This document shows, in pieces, positions 47,384 to 56,523 of a DNA stretch of 64,000 nucleotides (within the stretch, counting starts at the first letter, position 1; every line of letters begins with the position of its first letter). This stretch comes from Paracoccus cavernae (GTDB lineage Bacteria > Pseudomonadota > Alphaproteobacteria > Rhodobacterales > Rhodobacteraceae). The translations under genes were made by a program, and so were the position numbers. Where the stretch lies: positions 62,001 through 126,000 of the forward strand of contig JAUFRC010000004.1 of NCBI GenBank assembly GCA_030410095.1, in the 5' to 3' direction. Below the pieces are notes generated by a model, which did no database searches, was not told where the DNA came from, and saw only the letters and a program-made list of their open reading frames with translations.

Positions 47384-50300
47384 ATGAACCGCATTATCAG
47401 TAAGCTTCAATTCCGCCGGTCCGAGACAAGCGCCACCCCGCCCGAGATCGCGGGCCATATTGACGGCATCCGTGACCAAGATATCGTCGGCTGGATCCAC
47501 ATGAATGGGCGTTCCGAACCGCTGACGATCGATCTTCTGGTAGATGGTCAGGAAGTCGCCTTGACGATTACGGCTGATGATCATCGTTCTGATGTCGAGG
47601 CAGCGGGGTTCGGCGATGGCCGTCACGGCTTCCATTGTACCATGCCCACGACCGATGGTTATGGCCAACCCTGGCAGGATGGCCAGAGCGTGCTTATCGA
47701 ATTACGCCTTGCCGGTACGCCGCAAACACTCATGCAACAGCAAATCACGTTGCGCTCGCCCGAAACAGACGCCACCATATTGGACTGCGATGGCCGCATT
47801 GAAAAGCTAACCGAGACCTACCTGCGTGGTTGGGTGACCAATCGCCAGAATGTCAGCCAGATCTTGCGAGCGGATGTGCTGATCAACGGCACCTTTTTCT
47901 GCAAGGCGCTGAATGATCAACCCCGCGACGATCTTGTGCGTCAGGGTCTGTCCAAGGGGCCGGCGGCGTGCGGATTTCCCTGCCTCTGCGCCAGCTTGGT
48001 AGGGGGACGCATGAAGTCTCTTTGCAATTTCCCGATGGCAAGCTGATCAGCAAGACCGTCGAAGTCCGAGGCGATCACTATCGACCCGCCCCAACCGCGC
48101 GGATCGCGCCTGCCGATTGCGCGGTAATTGTGCCGGTCTATAACGCAGCTGAGGACGTGGCGATCTGTTTAGAACGCCTGCGGGCCTATACCCCGCCCGA
48201 GGTCGATATCCTGTTCGTCGACGATGCCTCGCCCGATCCGCAAATTGCTAGGCTGCTGGAGCAGGCTCGAGATATCCCGAATTTGCGCGTACTACGCAAT
48301 AACCACAATCTGGGCTTCACCGGCACTGTAAACAGAGGCATGGCAGAGGTTGGGCGCAAGCATCCGATCTTGCTGAACAGCGATGCTCGCGTAACGCCGA
48401 ACTGGATTGCCGGCCTGTTGGCGGCCGCAAGGTCACGCCCGCGGGTCGCTACGGTGACGCCGATGTCGGACCGCGCCGGTGCCTTTTCTGCGCCTGAGTT
48501 GGGCAATGACAACGGCCTGCCACCAGGCGTTGATGAAATCACCTTTGCCCGTGCGTTCCGGCGCCGCGCGCTTGGCCTTTATCCTCAAGTGCCCACCGGC
48601 AACGGCTTTTGCATGTTCATTCATCGCGCCTGTCTGGATGAAGTCGGTGCCTTGGATGTCGCGGCATTTCCTCGCGGCTATGGCGAAGAAAACGATTTTT
48701 GTATGCGAGCAGGTCGCGCGGGTTGGCTGCATCTGATTGACGATCGTACCTATGTGTTTCATGACCGCTCGAAAAGCTTTGGCAGTGCCAAAGATGGGCT
48801 GATGAAGGCAGGTCGTGCAGTGATCGACGCCCGCTACCCTGAATACAAGAAGGCCATCCGAGTCTTTTCGCATGGGGATGACCTGGCACTGGCCCGGATG
48901 CAGGCGCGCCGCTCACAAGCCGATTGCCTGAACCCACGCGTCTCTCTGCCTCGGACGCTATATGTCGTGGCGACCCAGACGGGCGGCACTCCGCAGACCA
49001 ATCTGGATCTAATGGCCGCACTACAAGACAGCCGCGATGCCTGGCTGCTACGCTGCGATTCCAAGCATTTAGTGCTGTCACATTTGCAGGATGGCAAGCT
49101 GGTCGAGATTGCCAGTCGTGAACTTAGCGACCCGATCGAACCTATCCGCCATGTCTCGACAGAATATGATGAAACAGTGGCGGGCTGGCTGCAACGCTTT
49201 GAATTCGAAGTCGTTCATATCCGCCATCTGGCCTGGCACAGCCTGAATTTGCCGCAGCTGGCTAAGTTGGCAGGTTGTACGGTGGTGTTCTCGTTCCATG
49301 ATTTTTATACGATCTGCCCTCGATCAAGTTGTTGCAGGACGATGGGGTCTTCTACGGCGGTGACCTGCAACAGCTGACCGGCGAGGTTACCCCCGAGCTT
49401 TGGAAGCCCGATACCATGCCGCCCGCCGGAATGGGTTGGATCCGCTTCTGGCGCGAACGCTTCGACCGAGCACTGTCGTGCTGCGATGCTTTTGTAACCA
49501 CTTCGGACAGTGCCAGAGCTCGACTTCTGGCGGGACTGCCGGCGATTGAGCCCGCGCGTTTTTTCGTCATCCCGCATGGCCGCGATTTCTCTAAATTGCT
49601 GCGGCTTCGGCAGGTGCCCCGACATGGGCAGCCGATCCGCATTCTGGTGCCGGGCAATATAAGCACAGCGAAAGGGCTGGGCGTGATCCGTGCGTTGCTT
49701 GAGATAGACCGCGAGCACCTGTTGGAGTTTCACGTACTGGGTCGCACAGAGTCTTCGGTGAAGATTAACGACCCCCGGCTCATCGGGCATGGCGTCTATA
49801 ACCGCGAGGAATTCACCAGCCGTGTCCAGAGCTTGAACATCCATCTGGGTGCGGTGTTTTCGATATGGGACGAGACCTATTGCCACACATTGACCGAATT
49901 GTGGTCAGCGGGCGTTCCAGCGCTGGTATTTGATTTCCCAACAGTGGCGGGTCGTGTGCGCGCCAGCGGTGCGGGCTGGATTCTTCCACATCAGGATATC
50001 GAGCAACTTTACCGTAAACTTCTTGAAATTGCGTTTGATACTGCTGAACAGAATCGCGCTGATCTGGCGGTTGCAGCCTGGCAGAGCGGGCCAGGAATGG
50101 CGGAATCGACCGGGCTTATGGCTGCGCGCTATCTGAACCTGTACCGCAGGGCACAGGGACAAAATACCCTGCCGGTGGTCGGCGTTGTGTCGGCGTCCGA
50201 GGATAAGGCACTGTCAGCAGGAGGTGGCGTCTGGCAACAGGTGGACCCGACCACACAAGACGAGTGCATTTGTGTTGCTATGTCGGCACAAGCACTGTTG

Positions 50301-50457
50301 GCCAATCTGGAGATTGGCAGTCTAGACGGCGCTCTGGTGCAGATCGACGCCGTGCCTGTCACCTTGGCTGCTAACTTACTAGAAACGCTACAGCAGGCGA
50401 GGATCCTCACCGTATTACCAAGCCTGAGCACTCCGAACACATTGACGCTTCCGCATA
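47384..50457 (+). CDS. Bifunctional GT2-GT4 glycosyltransferase (frameshifted)
   Basis: About 1025 residues. N-terminal 210: beta-rich carbohydrate-binding-like region with two repeats (DIVGWIHMNGR, YLRGWVTNR). GT2 domain: AVIVPVYNAAEDV, LFVDDASPD, LLNSDARV and FPRGYGEENDFCMRAG. GT4 domain: FVIPHGRDFSKL, ILVPGNISTAKGLGVI and ETYCHTLTELWSAGVPALVF (Glu-x7-Glu). Slips near 47965, 49318 and close to the end; a TAG at 50455 just before a strong terminator is the likely stop. Builds a glycan with at least two linkages. Confidence 0.78.
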
Positions 50458-50463
50458 GTATAT

Positions 50464-50494
50464 CGGGTGCCGTCGCGTCTTGTGACGGCACCCG
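50464..50494 (+). terminator. Strong hairpin between convergent genes
   Basis: CGGGTGCCGTC and GACGGCACCCG form an 11-bp perfect stem with a 9-nt loop, followed by ATTGATCTTT. Placed between the glycosyltransferase end and the acetyltransferase end, so probably bidirectional. Confidence 0.8.
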
Positions 50495-50565
50495 ATTGAT
50501 CTTTAACTATAATATTCAGACAGTGAAAGCTTCACTGCACAATGAATTTTCTCTACATGCGCAAT

Positions 50566-51297
50566 CTATACCGCACTCACGATTTCTGGATGATACTGAG
50601 GCGCATTGTCTGCATTCATCTTTTCAACCGCCTCAATCGCGGCGTTTATATCAGAAAAAACGATATGGCGCATTTGCCAAGGGGCATAGCGCCACCACTT
50701 TAACGCCAGCAGCCGCTTCTTGGTTTTTTCATCAAAGCGCTCGCCTATCTTTCGGGCAGGAACACCGCCAACAATGTCATAGGGGGCCACATCTTTTGTT
50801 ACCACAGCTCCTGCGCCAATGATAGCTCCATCCCCAACATTAACGCCCGCAATGATAATCGCGTTGTTTCCGATCCAGACATCATTCCCGATGACCGTAC
50901 GGCGCAATACCTCGGCATGTGCCTTCCTAGTCAGTTGCGGGTCAACTGCATCGGTCTGATAGTCCGTTCTGTTACTCCATTTTTTGGCTTCATTCATATT
51001 AAAGCGATAGCTTTGTTGATATTGGAATGGGCTTGTCGAGAGCCACTTGGTGGGGTGATTTGGCTGCCCAATTACAATTCCTGCTGCAATAGAGCAGTAA
51101 CGGCCAATATCAGTTGTATATACCCGACCATCCGCAAGATAGGTAAATGCACCCAGCCAGCACTTTCCGCTGAATGAGGCACGATTGCTGCGGGCCGGAG
51201 GCTCGAATGAAAGAGACCCCAGAGAGTTAATGCTGCGAATATTCACATCAAGCCCTCTGGCTTTCAGTTCCGTAAGATCAAGACGATCAACAGGCAT
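50566..51297 (-). CDS. CatB-type hexapeptide O-acetyltransferase
   Basis: Intact, 243 residues. Left-handed beta-helix repeats (IGRYCSIAAGIVIGQPNHPT and TVIGNDVWIGNNAIIIAGVN VGDGAIIGAGAVVTKDV) end with PYDIVGGVPARKIGERF, the XAT/CatB family mark; the catalytic His is in QPNHPT. Transfers acetyl from acetyl-CoA to a sugar hydroxyl (or, in relatives, antibiotics). Beside glycosyltransferases, glycan O-acetylation is the likely role. Confidence 0.88.
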   Translation of the reverse strand: MPVDRLDLTELKARGLDVNIRSINSLGSLSFEPPARSNRASFSGKCWLGAFTYLADGRVYTTDIGRYCSIAAGIVIGQPNHPTKWLSTSPFQYQQSYRFNMNEAKKWSNRTDYQTDAVDPQLTRKAHAEVLRRTVIGNDVWIGNNAIIIAGVNVGDGAIIGAGAVVTKDVAPYDIVGGVPARKIGERFDEKTKKRLLALKWWRYAPWQMRHIVFSDINAAIEAVEKMNADNAPQYHPEIVSAV

Positions 51298-51425
51298 CGG
51301 GTCCTCGGTTTGTATAATATTTGCAATTATCTACTTGAAGCGGCAGTAAGTAGATAGACTGTACCGCAAACCTATCGAGCTCAGTTCGGTGTGCACAGAG
51401 GTCGACGCTACTTTCGCTTCAGGAG

Positions 51426-52472
51426 GGCCTTGTTGCGCAAATCCGGGGGATTCATCTCGTGAATCCAGCATGCTAGCTGGGCAGCATGAGCAAACCTTCG
51501 AAGCCGACCTACAAGACCACCAACTGGCAAGCGTATAATCGGGCGCTGAGGCAGCGCGGGTCGCTGACTGTCTGGTTCGATCCCTCGATGCAGTGGGAAG
51601 CCATTCCGTCGGGGCGTCGCGGCCGTCAGCAGGCCTATAGCGACGCGGCGATCCAGGCCTGCCTCACCCTCAAGGTCTTCCTCGGGCTGCCGCTCCGCCA
51701 AGCGACCGGTTTCGTGGCGAGCCTGCTCGAACTGTCCGGGCTCGGCTGGTCCGTGCCGGACTTCAGCACTCTGTCACGCCGCCAGAAAACATTGAACGTG
51801 ACCATCCCGTATCGCGGCTCCAAGGGGCCGCTGCACCTGCTCGTGGACAGCACCGGCATCAAGGTTGAAGGCGAAGGCGAGTGGCACACGCGCAAGCATG
51901 GCGGCTCGAAACGGCGCGTGTGGCGCAAGATCCACCTCGGAATCGACGAGGAAACATTGGAGGTTCGGGCCGTCGAGGTCACGTCCAGCAATGTCGGTGA
52001 TGCGCCGATGCTGCCGGACCTGCTTGCCCAGATCCCGGCGGAGGAGGAGATCGCCAGCGTCACCGCCGACGGTGCCTATGACACCCGCGCCTGCCATGAC
52101 GCCATCGCCGCCCGCGATGCTGCAGCTATCATCCCGCCGAGACGGAATGCGAGGCCATGGAAGCCGGACACAGCCGGAGCCCGGGCGCGCAACGAGATCC
52201 TGCGAGCATCGAAGCACTTGGGCCGGGCGCTCTGGCGGAACTGGAGCGGGTATCACCGCCGCAGCCGGGTCGAAACGAAAATGAACTGCGTGAAGCTGCT
52301 CGGCCAGCGGCTGATGTCGCGGGACTTCGACCGCCAGGTGGCAGAGGTCCAGATCCGCGCGGCGGTCCTCAACCGCTTCACGGCACTCGGTATCCCCATG
52401 ACCGTGGCCGCACGATAAGTGTATCCGGGGAAAGGGGAAGTGCGGTCATCAGCTGATTTGCGCAACAGCGCC
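51426..52472 (+). mobile_element. IS5-family element, intact
   Basis: 1047 bp with inverted repeats GGCCTTGTTGCGCAAATC (51426) and GATTTGCGCAACAGCGCC (ending 52472). One intact transposase. It separates the glycan island from the prophage remnant. Confidence 0.85.
51486..52418 (+). CDS. IS5-family transposase, intact
   Basis: 310 residues: LLVDSTGIKVEGEGEW, SVTADGAYDTRACHDAI and GYHRRSRVETKM supply the DDE residues. Closely related to the transposase at 28842 but clearly a different element (divergent ends). Confidence 0.92.
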   Translation: MSKPSKPTYKTTNWQAYNRALRQRGSLTVWFDPSMQWEAIPSGRRGRQQAYSDAAIQACLTLKVFLGLPLRQATGFVASLLELSGLGWSVPDFSTLSRRQKTLNVTIPYRGSKGPLHLLVDSTGIKVEGEGEWHTRKHGGSKRRVWRKIHLGIDEETLEVRAVEVTSSNVGDAPMLPDLLAQIPAEEEIASVTADGAYDTRACHDAIAARDAAAIIPPRRNARPWKPDTAGARARNEILRASKHLGRALWRNWSGYHRRSRVETKMNCVKLLGQRLMSRDFDRQVAEVQIRAAVLNRFTALGIPMTVAAR

Positions 52473-52484
52473 CGTGGAAATGGG

Positions 52485-52862
52485 TCATGCCTCGGCCTCC
52501 GAAACGGAAGGCAGAACCTCGAACGAGGCGAACAGTGGGACCGCCCAATTGACCGCACTGGCAAGCATGGCGATGCGCGGGGCAATCGCATGAGCATGGT
52601 CGCGCGGCAGGCGGTAGCGCAGCACGACACGGGCATCAGGGGCGACGGGGCATTCCCCACCCTTCCACGCATAGGCAACGCCGGTGCGGTAAGCAGGCGC
52701 GGCTAAATCGGCCAGCGCGTCGATCATCGCCGAAACCTTATCGGCGCGGTCGATCCAGTAGGCGCGGCCCTCGGCATCGCCTTTGCGGCTTGCTTCGCGG
52801 GCCATAGCGCGGGCGTGGATCTCATCGGCAATCAGGCCGGTTCTGTCGGGGGTGTCGAACAT
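52485..52862 (-). CDS. Hypothetical protein
   Basis: 125 residues (MFDTPDRTGLIADEIHARAM), helical N-terminal half with AYWIDRADKVSAMIDALADL. It ends 13 bp from the IS5 element, which may have replaced its natural 3' end. Probably the first surviving gene of the prophage/early region. Confidence 0.55.
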   Translation of the reverse strand: MFDTPDRTGLIADEIHARAMAREASRKGDAEGRAYWIDRADKVSAMIDALADLAAPAYRTGVAYAWKGGECPVAPDARVVLRYRLPRDHAHAIAPRIAMLASAVNWAVPLFASFEVLPSVSEAEA

Positions 52863-53079
52863 TGCATTCTCCCGGTGAAAATGGGGTTCAGCAGGCTCGG
52901 GTTCGTCGCTGCTGATGGGGAGGAAAATGCATTAATACATATTTTTGCGTAGCCAAAATGCACATTCTGCCCCGCCCTAACCGGCGCCCACCGATCGGAC
53001 AGCAAAAAGCCCGTCGGTGAATGAGCAGGATCACTCCGACATGGGGTGTAAAATTTCCCGTAATCGTGTATGATCAGTA

Positions 53080-53121
53080 ATCCGTTCGGTATGCCCGTTC
53101 GGTGCTATTGGAGGACCAAAC
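53080..53121 (+). promoter_or_regulatory. Module 1 promoter-leader
   Basis: CGGTATGCCCGTTCGGTGCT followed by ATTGGAGGACC before ATG 53122, preceded by a TATGAT box at about 53068. Homologous leaders lie at 53428-53475 and 53802-53852. Confidence 0.55.
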
Positions 53122-53365
53122 ATGGTCCGCGAACGAGAAGAGCGCGAGAGAGAGAGCGATGTTGCGCCGCGCAAGCGAGGCGCTGAAACCATCGCCCTCA
53201 GATATCGAACTCGATGAGCGCGCATCACGAACATTGGATGAGATGGAGCGCAGGGATGAGTTTGCAGCACGAGCTGTAGTGCGCCGTGAGAGCGATCGCA
53301 TCGCCAAAAGGCGAAACGGGAAGAAGCTACGCGAGATCTTGCATGGCGAGGCATCCACGATCTGA
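53122..53365 (+). CDS. Small protein, module 1 of 3 (frameshifted)
   Basis: About 81 residues; start MVREREERERESDV after GGAGG. A slip near 53175 leads into DIELDERASRTLDEMERRDE and DRIAKRRNGKKLREIL. The second half shares the pattern D-x5-A-x3-LD...IAKRxxDxL with modules 2 and 3, so the three are paralogues. Highly charged, helical, function unknown. Confidence 0.55.
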
Positions 53366-53427
53366 GCAAGGTGCGCTGATATCGCGTCTTATTTGGTTGT
53401 GGGTAAATTCGGGTCGTTATGATAGTT

Positions 53428-53475
53428 TAGGCTATCCCGACGGTATGCCCGCTGGGTGTTATGGAGGGCCTGCTT
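53428..53475 (+). promoter_or_regulatory. Module 2 promoter-leader
   Basis: TATGATAGT at 53418 as -10, then CCCGACGGTATGCCCGCTGGG and TGTTATGGAGGGCC before ATG 53476. Nearly the same word order as modules 1 and 3. Confidence 0.55.
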
Positions 53476-53694
53476 ATGGGCCAAAATCCAAGAGATGGTC
53501 GGCGACGCTACTCCGCCTTGCAACCGTCCGCAGATGAGATCGACAACCTCAGAACGAACAAACAAGTTGATCAGGCATTTAAAGATGCAGTCGACAAACT
53601 TGATCGGGATGAGGTCAGCGCAATGCAAGTAAAGCTTGAAGAAGACCGTATATCGACTTGGAAACGCCATTTCGATGCGCTTGGCGGATCATAG
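53476..53694 (+). CDS. Small protein, module 2 of 3
   Basis: 72 residues, MGQNPRDGRRRYSALQPSAD at the start; start chosen by homology with module 3 (MGHNPRSG) although ATG 53461 is in frame. C-terminal FKDAVDKLDRDEVSAMQ and ISTWKRHFDALGG. Intact. Confidence 0.65.
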   Translation: MGQNPRDGRRRYSALQPSADEIDNLRTNKQVDQAFKDAVDKLDRDEVSAMQVKLEEDRISTWKRHFDALGGS

Positions 53695-53705
53695 CCTGCA
53701 TCTAG

Positions 53706-53735
53706 AAAGGCGGCGAGGAGCGCCTCGCCGCCTTT
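53706..53735 (+). terminator. Terminator of module 2
   Basis: AAAGGCGGCGAGG, AGCG loop, CCTCGCCGCCTTT: a 13-bp perfect stem 11 bp after the stop. Confidence 0.85.
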
Positions 53736-53801
53736 CGATAGCACAAAATTTCCGCCGGTTATGCCAATACATCTCACTCAAATTCGTCTTTATATGCTAT
53801 A

Positions 53802-53852
53802 ATCGATACATCCGCGCGGTATCGCTACGCGGTGCTATGGAAAGGCCTGCAC
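53802..53852 (+). promoter_or_regulatory. Module 3 promoter-leader
   Basis: TATAAT at about 53791, then CCGCGCGGTATCGCTACGCGG (stem CCGCG/CGCGG) and TGCTATGGAAAGGCC before ATG 53853. Confidence 0.55.
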
Positions 53853-54083
53853 ATGGGTCACAATCCGAGAAGCGGCAAGCATAGGGATGGTAGCCAGATC
53901 CCGGCCGCTAGTTACCTGAGCCACAAAATGACAGCCCTAGAGGCTGACATTGCCTACCAACGCGCCATCGATAGGCTGGATCTATCAATCAACGTTGCCG
54001 AACAGCATATAATCGACCACTCAGCGGTAGCTATAGCCAAGCGCCACAGTGATGTGTTGATGTGGCTGGGTTTGGTAGGTTGA
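53853..54083 (+). CDS. Small protein, module 3 of 3
   Basis: 76 residues, MGHNPRSGKHRDGSQIPAAS, then ALEADIAYQRAIDRLDLSIN and VAIAKRHSDVLMWLGLVG. Intact; paralogue of 53476 with the same N-terminal MGxNPR and the C-terminal AKRHxDxL motif. Confidence 0.65.
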   Translation: MGHNPRSGKHRDGSQIPAASYLSHKMTALEADIAYQRAIDRLDLSINVAEQHIIDHSAVAIAKRHSDVLMWLGLVG

Positions 54084-54091
54084 AGCAGTTT

Positions 54092-54116
54092 GCGGCGAGG
54101 AAACCTCGCCGCTTTT
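54092..54116 (+). terminator. Terminator of module 3
   Basis: GCGGCGAGG, AAA loop, CCTCGCCGC, TTTT, 9 bp after the stop. The stem is almost the same sequence as the module 2 terminator. Confidence 0.88.
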
Positions 54117-54170
54117 CAATTGCGCACCAAAAAGCCCGCCGGTTAGGGCAAGCTGTTGGACAGGCGAATT

Positions 54171-54383
54171 TTATTTATCAGGCAGAAAGGGGTGGTCGGC
54201 GCCCTCTATCTCTTGGGCCTGCCTTATGCGCTCGGCAATTTCTCCATACTTCCCGAAGCTGACGCCGCAGCTGTTGCAGTGCGCCATGGTGTCATCATTC
54301 CAACCATCTGGAAGCGTGATTTTCGCAGGGCTGTCACCACAGGAGGGGCAGGGAAAGCTCAGTACTGGCGTATGTTCGCTCAA
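54171..54383 (-). CDS. Small zinc-ribbon protein
   Basis: 70 residues with two CxxC pairs: FPCPSCGDSPAKI and HCNSCGVSFGKYGE. Typical of small phage proteins that help replication or transcription. Intact; function unknown. Confidence 0.65.
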   Translation of the reverse strand: MSEHTPVLSFPCPSCGDSPAKITLPDGWNDDTMAHCNSCGVSFGKYGEIAERIRQAQEIEGADHPFLPDK

Positions 54384-54435
54384 TGCAGATCTCCTTACTT
54401 AAGAGGGTTTTATAGGCAAGGAGGGAAAAATAAGA

Positions 54436-54455
54436 ACCCCGCCAAAGGGCGGGGT
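54436..54455 (-). terminator. Terminator of the 54492-54905 genes
   Basis: CCCCGCC and GGCGGGG pair around AAAG. On the minus strand it is followed by TTCTTATTTTT, which fits termination of the minus-strand pair upstream. Confidence 0.75.
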
Positions 54456-54491
54456 GGTTGGGGGCATGTGTCCACTACAACCCCGATGCCG

Positions 54492-54686
54492 TCAACTGTT
54501 CCGGATCAGCTTCGCCGCCTTCAGCAGGACCTCCGCCACTGCAGGGTGTACCGCGTGAGCAGCTGCCTCATAGTGCCTCGCCAGATCCTGCCAGCGCCCT
54601 GGGGCATGTTGAGGTGGATTAAGCAGGAAATCGAGTAGGAAGGCCTCGATTGCCTCCTTATCTGTTGGTTTCGACACCTCAGTCAT
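54492..54686 (-). CDS. Hypothetical small protein
   Basis: 64 residues, MTEVSKPTDKEAIEAFLLDF, with ARHYEAAAHAVHPAVAEVLL in the second half. The start overlaps the previous gene's stop by 8 bp, so coupled. Resembles in style the small helical proteins at 54679 and 56232. Confidence 0.6.
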   Translation of the reverse strand: MTEVSKPTDKEAIEAFLLDFLLNPPQHAPGRWQDLARHYEAAAHAVHPAVAEVLLKAAKLIRNS

Positions 54687-54905
54687 CCCATTCCGTCGTT
54701 GGCCGCGTCAGCCTCACCGACCAAGCCTCCAGCAGCCGCGCGGCCCCGAAGTCGCCATGCTTCACGCGCTCGTCAGCTGCCATCTGAAGGAGGGCAGGGA
54801 GCTCCTCGATGTCGACCGCCCCGGCTGCTCAGTCTGGAGCCGAAGCAGCCCGAGAATGACGCGGGTTGCCGCCGACCACTGGTCGGGATGCTCGGGGTAA
54901 TCCAT
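54679..54905 (-). CDS. Hypothetical small protein (frameshifted)
   Basis: About 75 residues: MDYPEHPDQWSAATRVILGL, slip at 54819-54822 (C4), then VDIEELPALLQMAADERVKH GDFGAARLLEAW. Cut off from its upstream region by the IS3 element that begins 5 bp before its start, so its promoter is lost or supplied by the IS. Confidence 0.6.
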
Positions 54906-54928
54906 CAGATTGAATAGCCCCGAGTTTC

Positions 54929-55860
54929 TTAGACACCTTCGCGTCTCATCATCTGCTGCCGCTCGAACTCGGCAGGCGACAGCATTCCGTTCCTCACATG
55001 CTTGCGCTTCGGATTGTAGAACATCTCGATGTAATCGAACACGTCCTGCCTTGCGTCTTCGCGGGTCCGGTAGGTCCTGCGCCTGATCCGCTCGCGCTTG
55101 AGGAGGTTGAAGAAGCTTTCGGCGACTGCGTTGTCGTGGCAGTTGCCGCGGCGGCTCATCGAATGCTCAAGGTTGTGGGCGCGTGAGGCAACGCAGCCCA
55201 ATCCATGCTGGTGAACTGGCTGCCCTGATCGGAGTGGATCAGCACCTTTCCCTTCGGCTTTCGCCGCCAGACAGCCATGAGCAGAGCTTGCAAGACGACA
55301 TCCGTTGTTTGCCTGCTTTGCATCGACCAACCAATCACGCGCCGGGAATAGAGGTCGATGACCACCGCGAGGTAGGCAAAGCCCTCCTGCGTCCGGATGT
55401 AGGTGATGTCCGTCACCCACACCCTGTCTGGCGCAGCGACGTCGAACTGCCGGTCGAGAGTATTGTCGACCACGACCGATGGCTTGCCACCATAGCTGCC
55501 AGGGCGGCGCTTATAGCCGATCTCCGCCTTGATCCCCGCAAGCTGGGCTAATCTGGCCACCCGGTTCGGACAGATGCTTTCGCCCTGCTCAACCAGATCG
55601 TCATGCAGCTTGCGATATCCGTAGACTTTCCCACTCTCCGTCCAGGCGCTCCGCAGCAGTTCAGTCTGGCGCCTGTCTTCTTGAGCTCGCGCACTCATCG
55701 GGGCCTGTAGCCAAGCATAGAATCCGCTCGGCTGGATGCGCAAACACCGGCACATGGCTCGGACAGAAACCTGCCCCCGATGCTCGGCCACGAACGCCGT
55801 CGCCATTGGGCTTGAACCAATGGCGCTCCAATGGCTCCACTCACTTTGCATACCGAGCGA
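54929..55860 (-). CDS. IS3-family transposase OrfB (frameshifted)
   Basis: AFVAEHRGQVSVRAMCRCLR at the front, then WVTDITYIRTQEGFAYLAVV, LIHSDQGSQFTS and GNCHDNAVAESFFNLLKRER give the DDE triad. A slip near 55185 splits off the C-terminal 85 residues. Confidence 0.88.
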
Positions 55861-56148
55861 AATACGCGCTCGCCACTGTCCTCGGACCGATGGCGGACAA
55901 TGGCTCGCCTTTTTTAGGATATCGCGCTCCTCGGAAACCCGTGCCAGTTCCCGCTTCAGCAGGCGGATCTCGGCATCCTTCTCGGTCTCACCTGATGCCG
56001 TCTTCGCGAACTTGCGCTTCCAGGCATAGAGCGAGTGCTTGCTCACCCCGAGCCTTTCAGAAACCTCGCTGACCGGGTAGCCCCGCTCCGTGATCTGAGC
56101 GACCGCATCGCGCTTGAAGTCGTCGCTGAAAGTGGCTGTGCCCATCAT
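55830..56148 (-). CDS. IS3-family transposase OrfA with a small internal duplication
   Basis: MMGTATFSDDFKRDAVAQIT, HTH VSERLGVSKHSLYAWKRKFA and zipper LLKRELARVSEERDILKKA. The slip site TAAAAAAGG is present near 55914. Just after it, about 35 bp are an imperfect duplicate of a following hairpin segment, separating LKKA from the usual SAYFARYAK end. Confidence 0.8.
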
Positions 56149-56231
56149 GGCCTCCTTGCCTCAAAATTAGCAAAGAAGGCGTCCACGAAACATGGGGCTA
56201 TTCAGATCCGTTCCTTCTTGTGCCGCATCCG

Positions 56232-56420
56232 TTAAACAGCGTGAGGCAGCGTGCTCTTGGCAACCCTGGCTGCATCGTCTGCCCACTTCATGAGAAGCTG
56301 ACCAGCTAGGTGATCGCCATTCCTTTCTCGCTCTTGCGCGGCGACGGTGAGCCATTTCTCTAAATCGACGGGCTTGATCAGCCCAGGATTTTGAGTGGTC
56401 AAATAGATGATTTGAAGCAA
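56232..56420 (-). CDS. Hypothetical small protein
   Basis: 62 residues or more: TTG 56420 start, or a CTG/other start up to 56456 (LENDQFDAAANH precedes in frame after a TAG). IYLTTQNPGLIKPVDLEKWL and GQLLMKWADDAARVAKSTLP. Similar size and style to 54492 and 54679. Just right of the IS3 target site. Confidence 0.5.
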   Translation of the reverse strand: MLQIIYLTTQNPGLIKPVDLEKWLTVAAQERERNGDHLAGQLLMKWADDAARVAKSTLPHAV

Positions 56421-56523
56421 GTGGTTCGCAGCTGCGTCGAACTGATCGTTTTCCAGACTCTATTCCTTGACTATCTGCGTCATGACTACAGTCGCTCCAC
56501 CTTACTGACCGACAGTGCCAGAA

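Larger units (their letters stand above)
54911..56204 (-). mobile_element. IS3-family element with 3-bp target duplication
   Basis: 1294 bp; ends TGAATAGCCCCGAGTTTC (54911) and GAAACATGGGGCTATTCA (to 56204), extended by GACxCCTTC inside each. Flanked by GAT at 54908-54910 and 56205-56207. Carries orfA, a programmed-slip site and orfB. Confidence 0.9.

Noticed and set aside
50458..50822. Extension of the glycosyltransferase frame across the acetyltransferase gene.
   Set aside because: It passes through a strong terminator and reads antisense to an intact hexapeptide acetyltransferase; a slip near the end hides the real stop.
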